This document shows, one piece after another, positions 9,096-17,780 of a stretch of DNA of 64,000 nucleotides (position 1 is the stretch's first letter; every line of letters begins with the position of its first letter). This DNA is from Photobacterium obscurum. GTDB lineage: Bacteria; Pseudomonadota; Gammaproteobacteria; Enterobacterales; Vibrionaceae. The notes below the pieces were generated by a model, which saw nothing but the letters and a program-made list of their open reading frames with translations, was not told the DNA's origin and ran no database searches. The DNA lies in NCBI RefSeq assembly GCF_026191635.1, contig NZ_JAKRRW010000002.1:310001-374000 (forward strand), written 5' to 3'. A program made the translations under genes and the position numbers.

Positions 9096-10949
9096 TTAAA
9101 CGGTTGTCAGCAGCAACCCTTCTTTGCCGGCTAATGTAATAGACAATATCCCATCTTTTGTCTGCCACTCGTCATTCGTTAGCTGATCTTTGAGTAGTGC
9201 GTCTTCAAGGCCTAGTTGCCACAGAGGTACCTCGATAGTCTTGGCATTCGAACTATTGTTGATTAGGCAGATATTCACCTCGTTGTTCAGTGTGCGGGCA
9301 AAAGCAAGATGCTGATGTTCAGCCACCAACCACTGAAGGCTGCCTTCCTGTAAAGATTTGGACGCTTTCCGGATCCCAATTAGCTTTTGAACGTATTCAA
9401 ACATCGGGTGGGAGTGTTCTGCTCTTTCCCACGGGAAACAACGGCGGTTATCAGGATCCTGACCGCCTTCAAGGGCAACCTCGGTGCCGTAGTAAATGCA
9501 CGGGGTACCGATGTAGGCGAACAGCATCAATAATGCGAGTTGCATGGTTTCACTGTCGTTGCCCAGCATGGTCAGAAAGCGCATCGTATCATGGCTGTCT
9601 AGCTGGTTTAGCTGTGATAGCTGGTTAAGCCATGGAATTTTACTGCGCGCTTCGTTTAGCCAGTCGACTAGCTCCTCTGCCTCAATCTGGCAGTTGTGAT
9701 AGGCAATATCTTTTTGGGCGAAGAAAGCACGAATTGGGTGGGCAAAACCATAATAATTCATTGCGCCATCTTCTTGATCACCTTGCAGCCAGTTGCTCGC
9801 TTCAAAAAAATGCTCCCCCAGCACATAACAATCTGGATTCACGGACTTGGCGGAATCACGGAACGCTCGTACATAATGGGCGTTATTGGTGGCGCCAGCG
9901 CCTTCACCAAGCATGTGGATAACATCGAAGCGCCACGCATCTACATTGTAAGGTGGGCGAAGCCATTGCTTGATAACCGCGTTTTCTCCGGCATAGATAT
10001 AGTTTTGTACCTCAGGATTTGAGAAGTTGAGCTTTGGTAGGGTAGCGATACCATTCCAGCCGATATAATCGTTGCCGTTCCCCGCGAATTGGTAGTAGTG
10101 GCGATATTTGGATTCTGGATGGTTATAAGCTCCGGGCTCCCCCTTGTTGCATTGGTACATATCAAACCAAGGGTGGTTCACCGAGGTGTGGTTGTATACT
10201 GCATCCAACATGATTTTCATATCACGATTGTGAAGATCGGCTACCATCTCGGCAAATTGCGCATTGGTTCCTAGGTGCGGGTCAATCTGTTGGTAATCGG
10301 TTGTGTCATATTTATGGTTGCTGGGCGCCGTGAAAATTGGGTTCAGGTACAGGGCCGTAACGCCCAGCTCCTGAAGGTAATCGAATTTGTCGTGAATCCC
10401 CTTTAAGTCGCCCCCGTAAAATTCGTTTGGGCCGTTGACGCCATGTTCTGAGACGGATTCGCCCCATTCTTTGGCGAGAGTTGGGCGCTTATCACCTTTA
10501 AGGCAGTATTCTCCCGTGCGGACACTGATGGACGGATCACCATTGGCAAATCGGTCGGGAAAGATCTGGTAAAAGACTTGTTGCTTCACCCAGGCTGGTG
10601 GTTGGTCTTGGCGGTTGTATTTGAAGTGCGATTCTTTGCCTGGTACTCGTGGTGAAATACCATTGCCGTGAAGCCACCACTGACGGCTGTTCTGCATTAC
10701 TTTAAAACAATAATGAGTGAGTGGCTTATCGTTATTTAGCGGAATTTCACCATGCCAATACTGTAATCGACCACGAGTTTCTCCGCGTTCCATATCAACA
10801 AGCTTTTCTTCGTTGTCTGGCTCACAACGAATGAAAATAGCCGAAATTAATGTGTCAGATTCACTAACTAGAGTTAGCATCATGCTGTGCGGGTTAGGAA
10901 CAACCCAGAACGCATCTTGTCCGTGGTATAAATAGGGCGTTTTCATCAT
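9096..10949 (-). CDS. malZ: Maltodextrin glucosidase (GH13)
   Basis: Cytosolic glucosidase that releases glucose from the reducing end of maltodextrins. It has 617 residues, against 604 in E. coli MalZ. An N-terminal beta-sandwich (1-120) precedes the (beta/alpha)8 barrel starting at QVFYQIFPDRFANGDP. The catalytic triad is visible: nucleophile Asp342 in WRFDVIHM, acid/base Glu379 in VLGEHFF, and Asp454 in LDSHDTMRF. The start is either of two adjacent ATG codons. No other mal gene is adjacent. Cyclomaltodextrinase or neopullulanase activity is the main alternative, since the families are close. Confidence 0.9.
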   Translation of the reverse strand: MMKTPYLYHGQDAFWVVPNPHSMMLTLVSESDTLISAIFIRCEPDNEEKLVDMERGETRGRLQYWHGEIPLNNDKPLTHYCFKVMQNSRQWWLHGNGISPRVPGKESHFKYNRQDQPPAWVKQQVFYQIFPDRFANGDPSISVRTGEYCLKGDKRPTLAKEWGESVSEHGVNGPNEFYGGDLKGIHDKFDYLQELGVTALYLNPIFTAPSNHKYDTTDYQQIDPHLGTNAQFAEMVADLHNRDMKIMLDAVYNHTSVNHPWFDMYQCNKGEPGAYNHPESKYRHYYQFAGNGNDYIGWNGIATLPKLNFSNPEVQNYIYAGENAVIKQWLRPPYNVDAWRFDVIHMLGEGAGATNNAHYVRAFRDSAKSVNPDCYVLGEHFFEASNWLQGDQEDGAMNYYGFAHPIRAFFAQKDIAYHNCQIEAEELVDWLNEARSKIPWLNQLSQLNQLDSHDTMRFLTMLGNDSETMQLALLMLFAYIGTPCIYYGTEVALEGGQDPDNRRCFPWERAEHSHPMFEYVQKLIGIRKASKSLQEGSLQWLVAEHQHLAFARTLNNEVNICLINNSSNAKTIEVPLWQLGLEDALLKDQLTNDEWQTKDGILSITLAGKEGLLLTTV

Positions 10950-11033
10950 TGTAATTAATAGCCATGTAGAGTGTCATTGATAACAAGATACTGGCTTGCA
11001 GACAAAAATAAATCCCCCCCAAGGACAAAAGAT

Positions 11034-11046
11034 CCGGCGTAGCCGG
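11034..11046 (-). terminator. Weak hairpin downstream of the DUF4174 gene
   Basis: A five-base-pair GC stem with a three-base loop (CCGGC/GCCGG) is followed on the minus strand by ATCTTTT, 24 bp past the DUF4174 stop. It may be a weak intrinsic terminator. Confidence 0.4.
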
Positions 11047-11069
11047 GGAGGCGTAGATAGGCTATGAGA

Positions 11070-11513
11070 TCAGATTGAACAGCGACTCTGGCGAAAGGAC
11101 ATTTCTTTTTGCCGGAGTGGCATGCTGTCAACGAGCTCGGTGAGGTAGTTCCAGTTAGTTTCTTCCCCCCAACGGTATTTTTCCAAGCCATCTTTTCCGA
11201 TCAGGATGGCGGTATGGGTATCTGTCGCAATATTGTATTTTTGCTCAAGATATCGAATATCGTCAGCACTGAAAAAATTTGCTGGTTGATTAAACCCGTC
11301 GCGGGTGATGATAACGGTTTTGATGTCTCTTTCTTGAAGTTGGCAGCCATTCATCAGGGTTTGTTTGATGAACTCTTGAACGTAGTGATCTTTTTCAGGA
11401 GCAAAGAATAAGATGCTGCGATGATTCCAATGAAGCGAATCTGCCGGATAAGAAAAGCTGGCAACGCTAAAAAGAAGTAGTGCTGAGTACAAACAACAAT
11501 TTATAACTTTCAT
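11070..11513 (-). CDS. Small exported DUF4174-family protein
   Basis: A 147-residue protein with a signal peptide (MKVINCCLYSALLLFSVASFSYP) and a thioredoxin-like fold suggested by the segments RSILFFAPEKDH, IKTVIITRDGF and TAILIGKDGLEKYRW. That pattern matches the DUF4174 family, whose function is unknown. The ATG at 11513 was chosen because AGGAGGG lies eight bases upstream and the signal peptide begins there; the frame extends further upstream without support. There is no CxxC motif, so a redox role is doubtful. It stands alone between malZ and the LysR gene. Confidence 0.78.
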   Translation of the reverse strand: MKVINCCLYSALLLFSVASFSYPADSLHWNHRSILFFAPEKDHYVQEFIKQTLMNGCQLQERDIKTVIITRDGFNQPANFFSADDIRYLEQKYNIATDTHTAILIGKDGLEKYRWGEETNWNYLTELVDSMPLRQKEMSFRQSRCSI

Positions 11514-11688
11514 TGTTGCCCTCCTGACTCTGTCAGTCCTCCCCGCCGTGCTGTCAGGGAGCAATACAAATAGTAACGGCATACTTGGCGATTTGGACCA
11601 TCGCGGGTGTGACCAGTTACCATCAAGCGATAAATGTATTAAAACCAGTATAGTCTATGGAATGAGAGCACAATTTTACGCATTTGTG

Positions 11689-11715
11689 CTAGTACCTTAT
11701 GTGGCAAGGTACTAG
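11689..11715. terminator. Hairpin downstream of the LysR gene
   Basis: A perfect ten-base-pair stem (11689-11698 with 11706-11715, seven-base loop) begins 19 bp past the LysR stop. No T-run follows on the minus strand, so termination is uncertain. Confidence 0.45.
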
Positions 11716-11733
11716 AAGTAGCTAAGTCATGCT

Positions 11734-12657
11734 TTAATGAACGGTATATTGATAGAGATGCTCTGATACGTAATCAATGAAAACGCGCAGGCGAGCTGGC
11801 ATAAATTTAGTCTGGGCAAATTGCAGTGCAATGTCGCCTTGGTAGTTCCCTTTAATTGTCCAGTCGCTAAGCACTTCTTTAACAGTTCCTTCTTCCAGTG
11901 CTTTCTTGATCACAAAGTCGGGAAAAATTCCGATACCTAATCCATCGATAACGCCCTTCAGGCGCATTTGCGAGTGGTTAACCGCATAGCGCCCTGTTAC
12001 CGGTATAGTATGGAAAAGATCATCTTTGACAAAATCCCAGATATGGTCGGTGGCTGTTTCCCCTAGGTAAATACAGTCATGCTTATGGAGATCTGTCGGA
12101 ACGACAGGTGTGCCACGTCTCGCGAGATAATCAGGGCTCGCGCATAGGCTTAGGCTTACTTTCCCGAGCTGCTTTAGCACCAGTCCTTCAGTGGGCTTTT
12201 CGGTTAGGCGGAAAACGACATCGATTCCTTCTGAAACCAGGTCAATCTCGCCGTCAGATGCTTTGAGTTTTAACTCGATGTCGGGGTACTTGGTCAGAAA
12301 CGGGGTGACCAGCGGTTGCAAGACAATACTCAAGAAGGCCTTAGGGGCTGCAACCGAGAGCGTGCCAGAAGGCGTCGTATGCTCTGAGCTGGTGAATTCG
12401 ACAATTTGTTTGGTTGTATCGAGGATCGCACTACATTGATCGTAGATGCCTTTACCGGATTCGGTGATCACTAGCTTGCGGGTTGTTCTCTCAAGCAGCT
12501 TGGCCGATAGCGTATGCTCAAGTCGCGAGAGCTGCTTACTCAGTGCCGACGGGGTGACGCCTAGCTTTTTGGCCGCTGCGGTAAAGCTGCCTTCATCAAC
12601 AACAATTTTAAAAACAGCCAGTTCTGGCATAAGGGCAATCAGTTTATTTGTGTCCAT
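11734..12657 (-). CDS. LysR-family transcriptional regulator, divergent from kbl-tdh
   Basis: A 307-residue DNA-binding regulator. The N-terminal winged helix-turn-helix is clear (FTAAAKKLGVTPSALSKQLSRLE, about 24-46), followed by a periplasmic-binding-like effector domain. It is transcribed divergently from kbl with a 189-bp shared spacer that carries inverted GTTCAA repeats. LysR genes often control the divergent neighbour, so regulation of threonine catabolism is a reasonable inference. The effector is unknown. It belongs to the short-linker CrgA/DsdC-like group by general look only. Confidence 0.9.
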   Translation of the reverse strand: MDTNKLIALMPELAVFKIVVDEGSFTAAAKKLGVTPSALSKQLSRLEHTLSAKLLERTTRKLVITESGKGIYDQCSAILDTTKQIVEFTSSEHTTPSGTLSVAAPKAFLSIVLQPLVTPFLTKYPDIELKLKASDGEIDLVSEGIDVVFRLTEKPTEGLVLKQLGKVSLSLCASPDYLARRGTPVVPTDLHKHDCIYLGETATDHIWDFVKDDLFHTIPVTGRYAVNHSQMRLKGVIDGLGIGIFPDFVIKKALEEGTVKEVLSDWTIKGNYQGDIALQFAQTKFMPARLRVFIDYVSEHLYQYTVH

Positions 12658-12658
12658 A

Positions 12659-12774
12659 GTTCAATAGTCCTTTTCCAGGTCAGGGGATAATAGTCTGAAT
12701 GCGCTTGAATTAGAATGGATGGAGTTCAAACATCCTGTTAATTGAACATTTTTTCAGGTAAATCACCTAACCTG
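12659..12774. promoter_or_regulatory. Candidate LysR operators in the lysR-kbl spacer
   Basis: The inverted repeat GTTCAA-N12-TTGAAC lies at 12724-12747. A further GTTCAA half-site is at 12659-12664, and CAGGT-N10-ACCTG is at 12755-12774. Dyads of this size between a LysR gene and its divergent target are typical binding sites. Binding itself is inference. Confidence 0.45.
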
Positions 12775-12846
12775 ATTATATGGATTATTGCTTGGTGAAT
12801 GCGGTTAAGGCTTGTATTCACCTAAGTCATTATTGAGAGGAACATC

Positions 12847-14040
12847 ATGTCAGCTGCATTCTACGACCAAATCAATCAGCAAATAGAACAAGTAAAAGCT
12901 GAAGGTTTATACAAATCTGAACGTATAATCACATCTGCACAAAAAGCGGCAGTTTCTATCCAGTCGGGTGAAGAAGTTCTTAACTTCTGTGCGAACAACT
13001 ACCTTGGCCTTGCCAATCACCCTGATCTTATCGAAGCGGCTAAAGCGGGTATGGATCAGCACGGCTTCGGTATGGCGTCTGTACGCTTTATCTGTGGTAC
13101 TCAGGACTCTCACAAAGAGCTAGAGCGCAAGCTATCTAACTTTCTGGGAATGGAAGATACCATTCTTTACACTTCTTGCTTCGATGCCAACGCCGGACTT
13201 TTCGAAACTATCCTAGGCGCTGAAGATGCAATCATTTCTGATGCGTTGAACCACGCATCGATCATCGACGGTGTTCGCCTATGTAAGGCTAAACGTTTCC
13301 GCTATTCCAACAACAACATGCAAGAGCTGGAAGAGCAGCTAATTGCGGCTAATGAAGCGGGTGCTCGTCATAAGCTGATTGTTACTGACGGTGTATTCTC
13401 GATGGACGGCGTAGTGGCGAACCTTCCGGCGATTTGTGATCTTGCAGACAAATATGATGCTTTGGTCATGGTTGATGATTCTCACGCTGTGGGCTTCATG
13501 GGCGCAAACGGCCGTGGTACTCACGAATACCATGATGTGATCGATCGTATCGACATCATCACAGGTACGTTGGGTAAAGCAATGGGTGGGGCATCAGGCG
13601 GTTATACTGCTGGTAAGAAAGAAGTGATCGACTGGTTGCGTCAGCGTTCTCGTCCATACCTATTCTCTAACTCTGTAGCACCTGCGATTGTTTCAGCGTC
13701 TATCCGTGTACTAGACCTACTTGAAGAAAGTGGTTCGCTACGCGATCAGCTATGGGACAACGCGGCTCATTTCCGTGCACGTATGGAAGCTGCCGGTTTC
13801 ACCATGGGTGGTGCTGATCACGCAATTATTCCTATTATGCTGGGTGATGCGAAAGTCGCTGCTGAATTTGCAGAGCGTGCACTAGAAAAAGGTATCTATG
13901 TTGTTGGGTTCTCTTTCCCTGTTGTACCAAAAGGCCAGGCGCGTATTCGAACTCAGATGTCTGCTGCTCATACCCGTGAGCAACTTGATAAAGCCATCGA
14001 TGCATTTATCGAAGTAGGCAAAGAGATGGGCATCATCTAA
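12847..14040 (+). CDS. kbl: 2-amino-3-ketobutyrate CoA ligase (glycine C-acetyltransferase)
   Basis: PLP enzyme that cleaves 2-amino-3-ketobutyrate with CoA to glycine and acetyl-CoA, the second step of threonine breakdown. It has 397 residues, against 398 in E. coli. The PLP lysine is Lys244 in [14 protein letters not shown], and [11 protein letters not shown] carries the aspartate and histidine that bind the cofactor. GAGAGGAAC precedes the ATG. It is followed by tdh 125 bp downstream, the usual kbl-tdh order, with two hairpins in between. Confidence 0.97.
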   Translation: MSAAFYDQINQQIEQVKAEGLYKSERIITSAQKAAVSIQSGEEVLNFCANNYLGLANHPDLIEAAKAGMDQHGFGMASVRFICGTQDSHKELERKLSNFLGMEDTILYTSCFDANAGLFETILGAEDAIISDALNHASIIDGVRLCKAKRFRYSNNNMQELEEQLIAANEAGARHKLIVTDGVFSMDGVVANLPAICDLADKYDALVMVDDSHAVGFMGANGRGTHEYHDVIDRIDIITGTLGKAMGGASGGYTAGKKEVIDWLRQRSRPYLFSNSVAPAIVSASIRVLDLLEESGSLRDQLWDNAAHFRARMEAAGFTMGGADHAIIPIMLGDAKVAAEFAERALEKGIYVVGFSFPVVPKGQARIRTQMSAAHTREQLDKAIDAFIEVGKEMGII

Positions 14041-14126
14041 ACGGTTTCTCACCGTTAAACTGCCGAAACAAAAGTCAGGGGTGAGTAGAATATACTCCAA
14101 TAAAAAAAGTGGTAACTCACTCCTGA
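14040..14126. repeat. Two stem-loops in the kbl-tdh intercistronic region
   Basis: A six-base-pair hairpin (14040-14045 with 14051-14056) starts at the kbl stop. A longer inverted repeat pairs 14075-14086 with 14115-14126, twelve base pairs with one G-U, over a 28-base loop. Neither has a T-run, so RNA processing or partial attenuation is more likely than full termination. Confidence 0.6.
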
Positions 14127-14165
14127 AATCTTCAATCCAATAAAGAATTTGTTGAGATAAAGGTC

Positions 14166-15197
14166 ATGAAAATTAAAGCTCTTTCTAAGCTAAAGCCTGA
14201 AGAAGGCATCTGGATGACAGAAGTTGAGAAGCCTGAGTTGGGCCATAACGATCTGCTTATCCGAATCAAGAAAACAGCCATTTGTGGTACTGACGTTCAT
14301 ATTTATAACTGGGATGAATGGTCTCAGAAAACGATCCCTGTACCGATGGTTGTTGGTCACGAGTACGTGGGTGAAGTCGTTGGTATTGGCCAGGAAGTTC
14401 GTGGCTTTGAAATTGGCGATCGTGTTTCAGGTGAAGGCCATATTACTTGTGGTCACTGCCGTAACTGCCGTGGTGGCCGTACTCACCTTTGCCGCAACAC
14501 CACAGGTGTTGGTGTAAACCGTGAGGGGGCATTTGCAGAGTTCCTTGTAATTCCTGCGTTCAATGCGTTTAAGATCCCTGATGAAATTTCTGATGATCTT
14601 GCATCTATCTTCGACCCGTTTGGTAATGCTGTACACACTGCATTGTCGTTTGACCTTGTTGGTGAAGATGTACTGATCACTGGTGCTGGCCCGATTGGTA
14701 TTATGGCAGCGGCAGTGGCTAAGCACGTTGGTGCTCGCCATGTTGTAATCACAGACGTTAACGAGTACCGCTTGGATCTTGCTCGCGAAATGGGCGTGAC
14801 CCGCGCGGTGAACGTTGCCAATGAAAAGCTTGAAGACGTGATGGCAGATCTAGGCATGACTGAAGGTTTTGATGTTGGTCTAGAAATGTCTGGTAACCCT
14901 TCAGCCTTCAATAGCATGCTAACTGGCATGAACCATGGCGGAAAGATTGCTCTGCTGGGTATTCCACCATCAGATATGGGTATCGACTGGAACCAGGTGA
15001 TCTTCAAGGGACTGATTATCAAGGGCATCTATGGTCGTGAAATGTTTGAGACTTGGTATAAGATGGCGAGCCTCATCCAGTCAGGTCTGGATCTGACTCC
15101 GATCATCACTCACCATTACAAGATTGATGACTTCCAGCAGGGCTTTGATGTCATGCGCTCAGGTATGTCAGGTAAAGTTATTCTTGATTGGGAATAA
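14166..15197 (+). CDS. tdh: L-threonine 3-dehydrogenase
   Basis: Zinc-dependent medium-chain dehydrogenase that oxidises threonine to 2-amino-3-ketobutyrate with NAD+. It has 343 residues. Catalytic zinc ligands are Cys40 and His65 with Glu66; the structural zinc cysteines 95, 98, 101 and 109 lie in [15 protein letters not shown]. The NAD site [15 protein letters not shown] follows. It works with kbl upstream to convert threonine to glycine. A strong hairpin terminator follows the stop. Confidence 0.97.
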   Translation: MKIKALSKLKPEEGIWMTEVEKPELGHNDLLIRIKKTAICGTDVHIYNWDEWSQKTIPVPMVVGHEYVGEVVGIGQEVRGFEIGDRVSGEGHITCGHCRNCRGGRTHLCRNTTGVGVNREGAFAEFLVIPAFNAFKIPDEISDDLASIFDPFGNAVHTALSFDLVGEDVLITGAGPIGIMAAAVAKHVGARHVVITDVNEYRLDLAREMGVTRAVNVANEKLEDVMADLGMTEGFDVGLEMSGNPSAFNSMLTGMNHGGKIALLGIPPSDMGIDWNQVIFKGLIIKGIYGREMFETWYKMASLIQSGLDLTPIITHHYKIDDFQQGFDVMRSGMSGKVILDWE

Positions 15198-15225
15198 GCC
15201 TTTCCAGCTAGTAGATTAGATATAG

Positions 15226-15258
15226 AAAGCGAGCCATTTTGGCTCGCTTTTGTTTTTT
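15226..15258. terminator. Bidirectional terminator between tdh and the GT4 gene
   Basis: An eleven-base-pair stem (15226-15236 with 15240-15250) is followed by TGTTTTTT on the plus strand. It ends tdh and also overlaps the end of the convergent glycosyltransferase gene. Confidence 0.85.
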
Positions 15259-16417
15259 AAGTTGTTGAACAGGGAGAGATGTTCTCAATCCAGCCTGATA
15301 AGATTCTTGCTTGCTTGGTTGCATCAAAATTCTGCTCAATGTTCTTACGTGCCAATTGCCCCATTTCAAGCCGTTTCTCCTCGGGCAGGGAAACGAACCT
15401 CTCTATCGCCTGAGCAAGTAAGAGCTCGTCCTTCTGGTTTACCAGCAAGCCAGTATTGGGGCCGACGATTTCCTTGCATCCCATAATATTCGTAGTAATA
15501 ACGGGGAGACCAACTGCCATGGCCTCTTTTAAAACGACAGGGCCAGTATCAATCAAGCCTGATGCTGTTGAACAGAAAGGAGCCACAAGACAGTCATATT
15601 GAGGAAGGTTTGCTTGTAACCAACTAGGTTCCTTGGCACCGAGAAAGTGAACATAGGGAGTTAGTCCCAACTCTGATGCTTGCTGGCGTAGATCTTCGGC
15701 TAGCTCGCCATCGCCAATGATATCGATTGATATTGGGTATTTTCCGCATAATCCTTGCAGGCTACGTAATAAATAGCTGACGCCCTTGGCTTCGATAAGG
15801 CGACCTACAAATACAAGTTGTATGTTGTTACGGTTTAGTTTTGGTTGCGGTTTGAATAGCGTGGTTTTGACACCACAATGAAGCAGCTTGATATTATTGT
15901 TACTTAGCTTGATGAAATCTTGTTTCATGTCATTGCACACGGCAACGGTAAAATCACTGCTGTCCAATTTTAATCGAACATCAAAAGGGGACTCGTAAAT
16001 ATCATGGCCATGGGCAACAAAAGAGCAGGAAATGCCGATGAGTTTTGCCGCTGCAATGCTATGCGACGCTGTATGTTGGGCAAAGTGTGCATGAACATGG
16101 TCAATATTGAGTTTGGCCAATTGAGAAGCGAGTTTGATGCTGTAGAGGAATAGTGAACGTTTGGGCATCGACTTTTGGCTCAGAATAAAACGCATAAACT
16201 GAATCAACTGGCGAGGGGTCATTCGAGTAATGAAAGCCAAGCTAAAAAATTGGCCAATTTCATAGATAGGATATTTGAATTTTTGAGCTGAAAGATGTTT
16301 TTTGAAGGTCATCATACATACTTTATGACCACAAGCTTGAATTGAGTCTATTTCTGTTCGAATAAACGTTTCGCTTAGAACCGGAAATGTCGGAGCAACA
16401 AAAGCAATTTTCTTCAT
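15257..16417 (-). CDS. GT4-family glycosyltransferase
   Basis: Predicted cytoplasmic or peripheral glycosyltransferase of GT-B fold (about 386 residues). The N-terminus IAFVAPTFPVLSETFIRTEI is typical of exopolysaccharide GT4 enzymes. The C-terminal half has LVFVGRLIEAKGVSYLL and the donor-binding segment GPVVLKEAMAVGLPVITT. Two ATG codons lie two codons apart; the inner one has the better-spaced GAGAG. It is divergent from a GT2 gene and a flippase gene, which suggests a shared surface-polysaccharide pathway. The sugar is unknown. Confidence 0.85.
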   Translation of the reverse strand: MKKIAFVAPTFPVLSETFIRTEIDSIQACGHKVCMMTFKKHLSAQKFKYPIYEIGQFFSLAFITRMTPRQLIQFMRFILSQKSMPKRSLFLYSIKLASQLAKLNIDHVHAHFAQHTASHSIAAAKLIGISCSFVAHGHDIYESPFDVRLKLDSSDFTVAVCNDMKQDFIKLSNNNIKLLHCGVKTTLFKPQPKLNRNNIQLVFVGRLIEAKGVSYLLRSLQGLCGKYPISIDIIGDGELAEDLRQQASELGLTPYVHFLGAKEPSWLQANLPQYDCLVAPFCSTASGLIDTGPVVLKEAMAVGLPVITTNIMGCKEIVGPNTGLLVNQKDELLLAQAIERFVSLPEEKRLEMGQLARKNIEQNFDATKQARILSGWIENISPCSTT

Positions 16418-16747
16418 TGTCATACTCTCAAAAATACTTGGTTACACTAGAAGAGCAATAACTATGCCTACAATAGAAAGCATCAGTAGGGAGGATTCTT
16501 TGCATATTGCAATGCATATAAAAAAATGTGGCCGTAGTGTGTTGAAGAAAGGTCGGGGGGAGATTTTATTGATTGTTATATAAGTAACGCTGTCAAATGG
16601 TTTGTGATTTTAAGGTGTTGTTTTGTATGTCTTTTATGTTGTCAGTATTATTCGTTTTAGTTCGGTATGTGGTATCAGCTCGCTGTAGTGCTGGTTAGGT
16701 ATAAAAACTGCTGATATTGATGCTATACAATAAATAGGAATTATATT
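16418..16747. other. Intergenic region between divergent glycosyltransferase genes
   Basis: About 330 bp, AT-rich, presumably holding both promoters. I see no gene, strong hairpin or recognisable operator in it. The GT2 ATG is preceded by AGGAATT. Confidence 0.5.
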
Positions 16748-17686
16748 ATGGATAAAGTTTCTGTTGTGATACCAACCTATAATTGTTTACCTTATTTACC
16801 AATAGCGATCGGAAGCGTTTTATCTCAGGACTACAAAAATATTGAAATTACAATCGTTGATGATAATAGTGATGATGGTACTGCAGAATATTTAAAACGA
16901 ATAAGCTCGGAACATAGTAATGTTCATGTTATTACAACTAGCGGGGTTGGTGCGGCTTCAGCACGGAACCTAGCAATAAAACAATCTAAGGGGAGGTATA
17001 TTGCTTTTTTGGATGCTGATGATTATTGGTACCCGGGGAAAATTTCAGCTCAGCTGGCAATACACCAGCGAAACAGAAATATTGCTTTGAGCTTTACTAA
17101 CTATGACCACCTGAATCAGAGATATGACAAGATTATTGATTGTTTCTCATATTGGAATCAGCTGGATGATATTGATTGTCCAGTTCATTTTATTGAGAAC
17201 CCTTTAGATGAGATTTTTGCTCATAACATAATAGGGACCTCGACAGTCATGATAGACAAGAAAGTATTCGAGGTACTTGGTGGGTTCAATGAAAAAATGA
17301 CGTATTGCGAAGACTGGCAATATTGGTTGAAAGTATGTGAGTGTTTTGATATCGCAGCCTTAACGAAGACATATACAGGTTATCTTATGCGGCAAGGCTC
17401 GATTACCCAAACTGACGCAAAGCGGTTCAACCACTTAGTTTCTATTTCAAAGGTTATTGATGATTATCAGCAAAACAATAAAACCATTAGTAAAAAATCA
17501 ATTTCGCTAGCGAGGGCTCGGCTTAAAGAAGGTTATGCAGATTACTTTAGAACAAGAGGGGATTTGTACTCAGCTTTACACTATGACTTACACTCCCTGT
17601 TGATAGACCCTCGGTTGAGGCGGATTAAAAACACGCTCGGTAATCTTAAAAAGATACTTACGGTTAATAAGCCTCACTTTAATTAA
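16748..17686 (+). CDS. GT2-family glycosyltransferase
   Basis: Predicted inverting glycosyltransferase of GT-A fold (312 residues). The N-terminus VSVVIPTYNCLPYLPIAIGS, the VDDNSDDGT nucleotide-binding motif and the metal-binding FLDADDYW are all present. TYCEDWQYWLKV carries the usual ED catalytic-base region. There is no transmembrane segment. It is followed 94 bp downstream by a flippase gene, supporting a role in building a lipid-linked glycan. Acceptor and sugar are unknown. Confidence 0.88.
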   Translation: MDKVSVVIPTYNCLPYLPIAIGSVLSQDYKNIEITIVDDNSDDGTAEYLKRISSEHSNVHVITTSGVGAASARNLAIKQSKGRYIAFLDADDYWYPGKISAQLAIHQRNRNIALSFTNYDHLNQRYDKIIDCFSYWNQLDDIDCPVHFIENPLDEIFAHNIIGTSTVMIDKKVFEVLGGFNEKMTYCEDWQYWLKVCECFDIAALTKTYTGYLMRQGSITQTDAKRFNHLVSISKVIDDYQQNNKTISKKSISLARARLKEGYADYFRTRGDLYSALHYDLHSLLIDPRLRRIKNTLGNLKKILTVNKPHFN

Positions 17687-17780
17687 TTGGCTTTATTAAA
17701 CACATGTAGTTCAAATATGCGGTTGAGCGACAAGGTTTTCTGTTATCAAAAGCCAGCTCTCTGGCCAAAGAAGGATTATT

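Noticed and set aside
8896..9168. 90-codon minus-strand frame overlapping the end of malZ
   Set aside because: It overlaps malZ in another frame, spans the perfect palindrome and shows no family likeness.
14483..15028. 181-codon minus-strand open frame inside tdh
   Set aside because: Fully antisense to a conserved tdh gene whose frame explains the codon bias.
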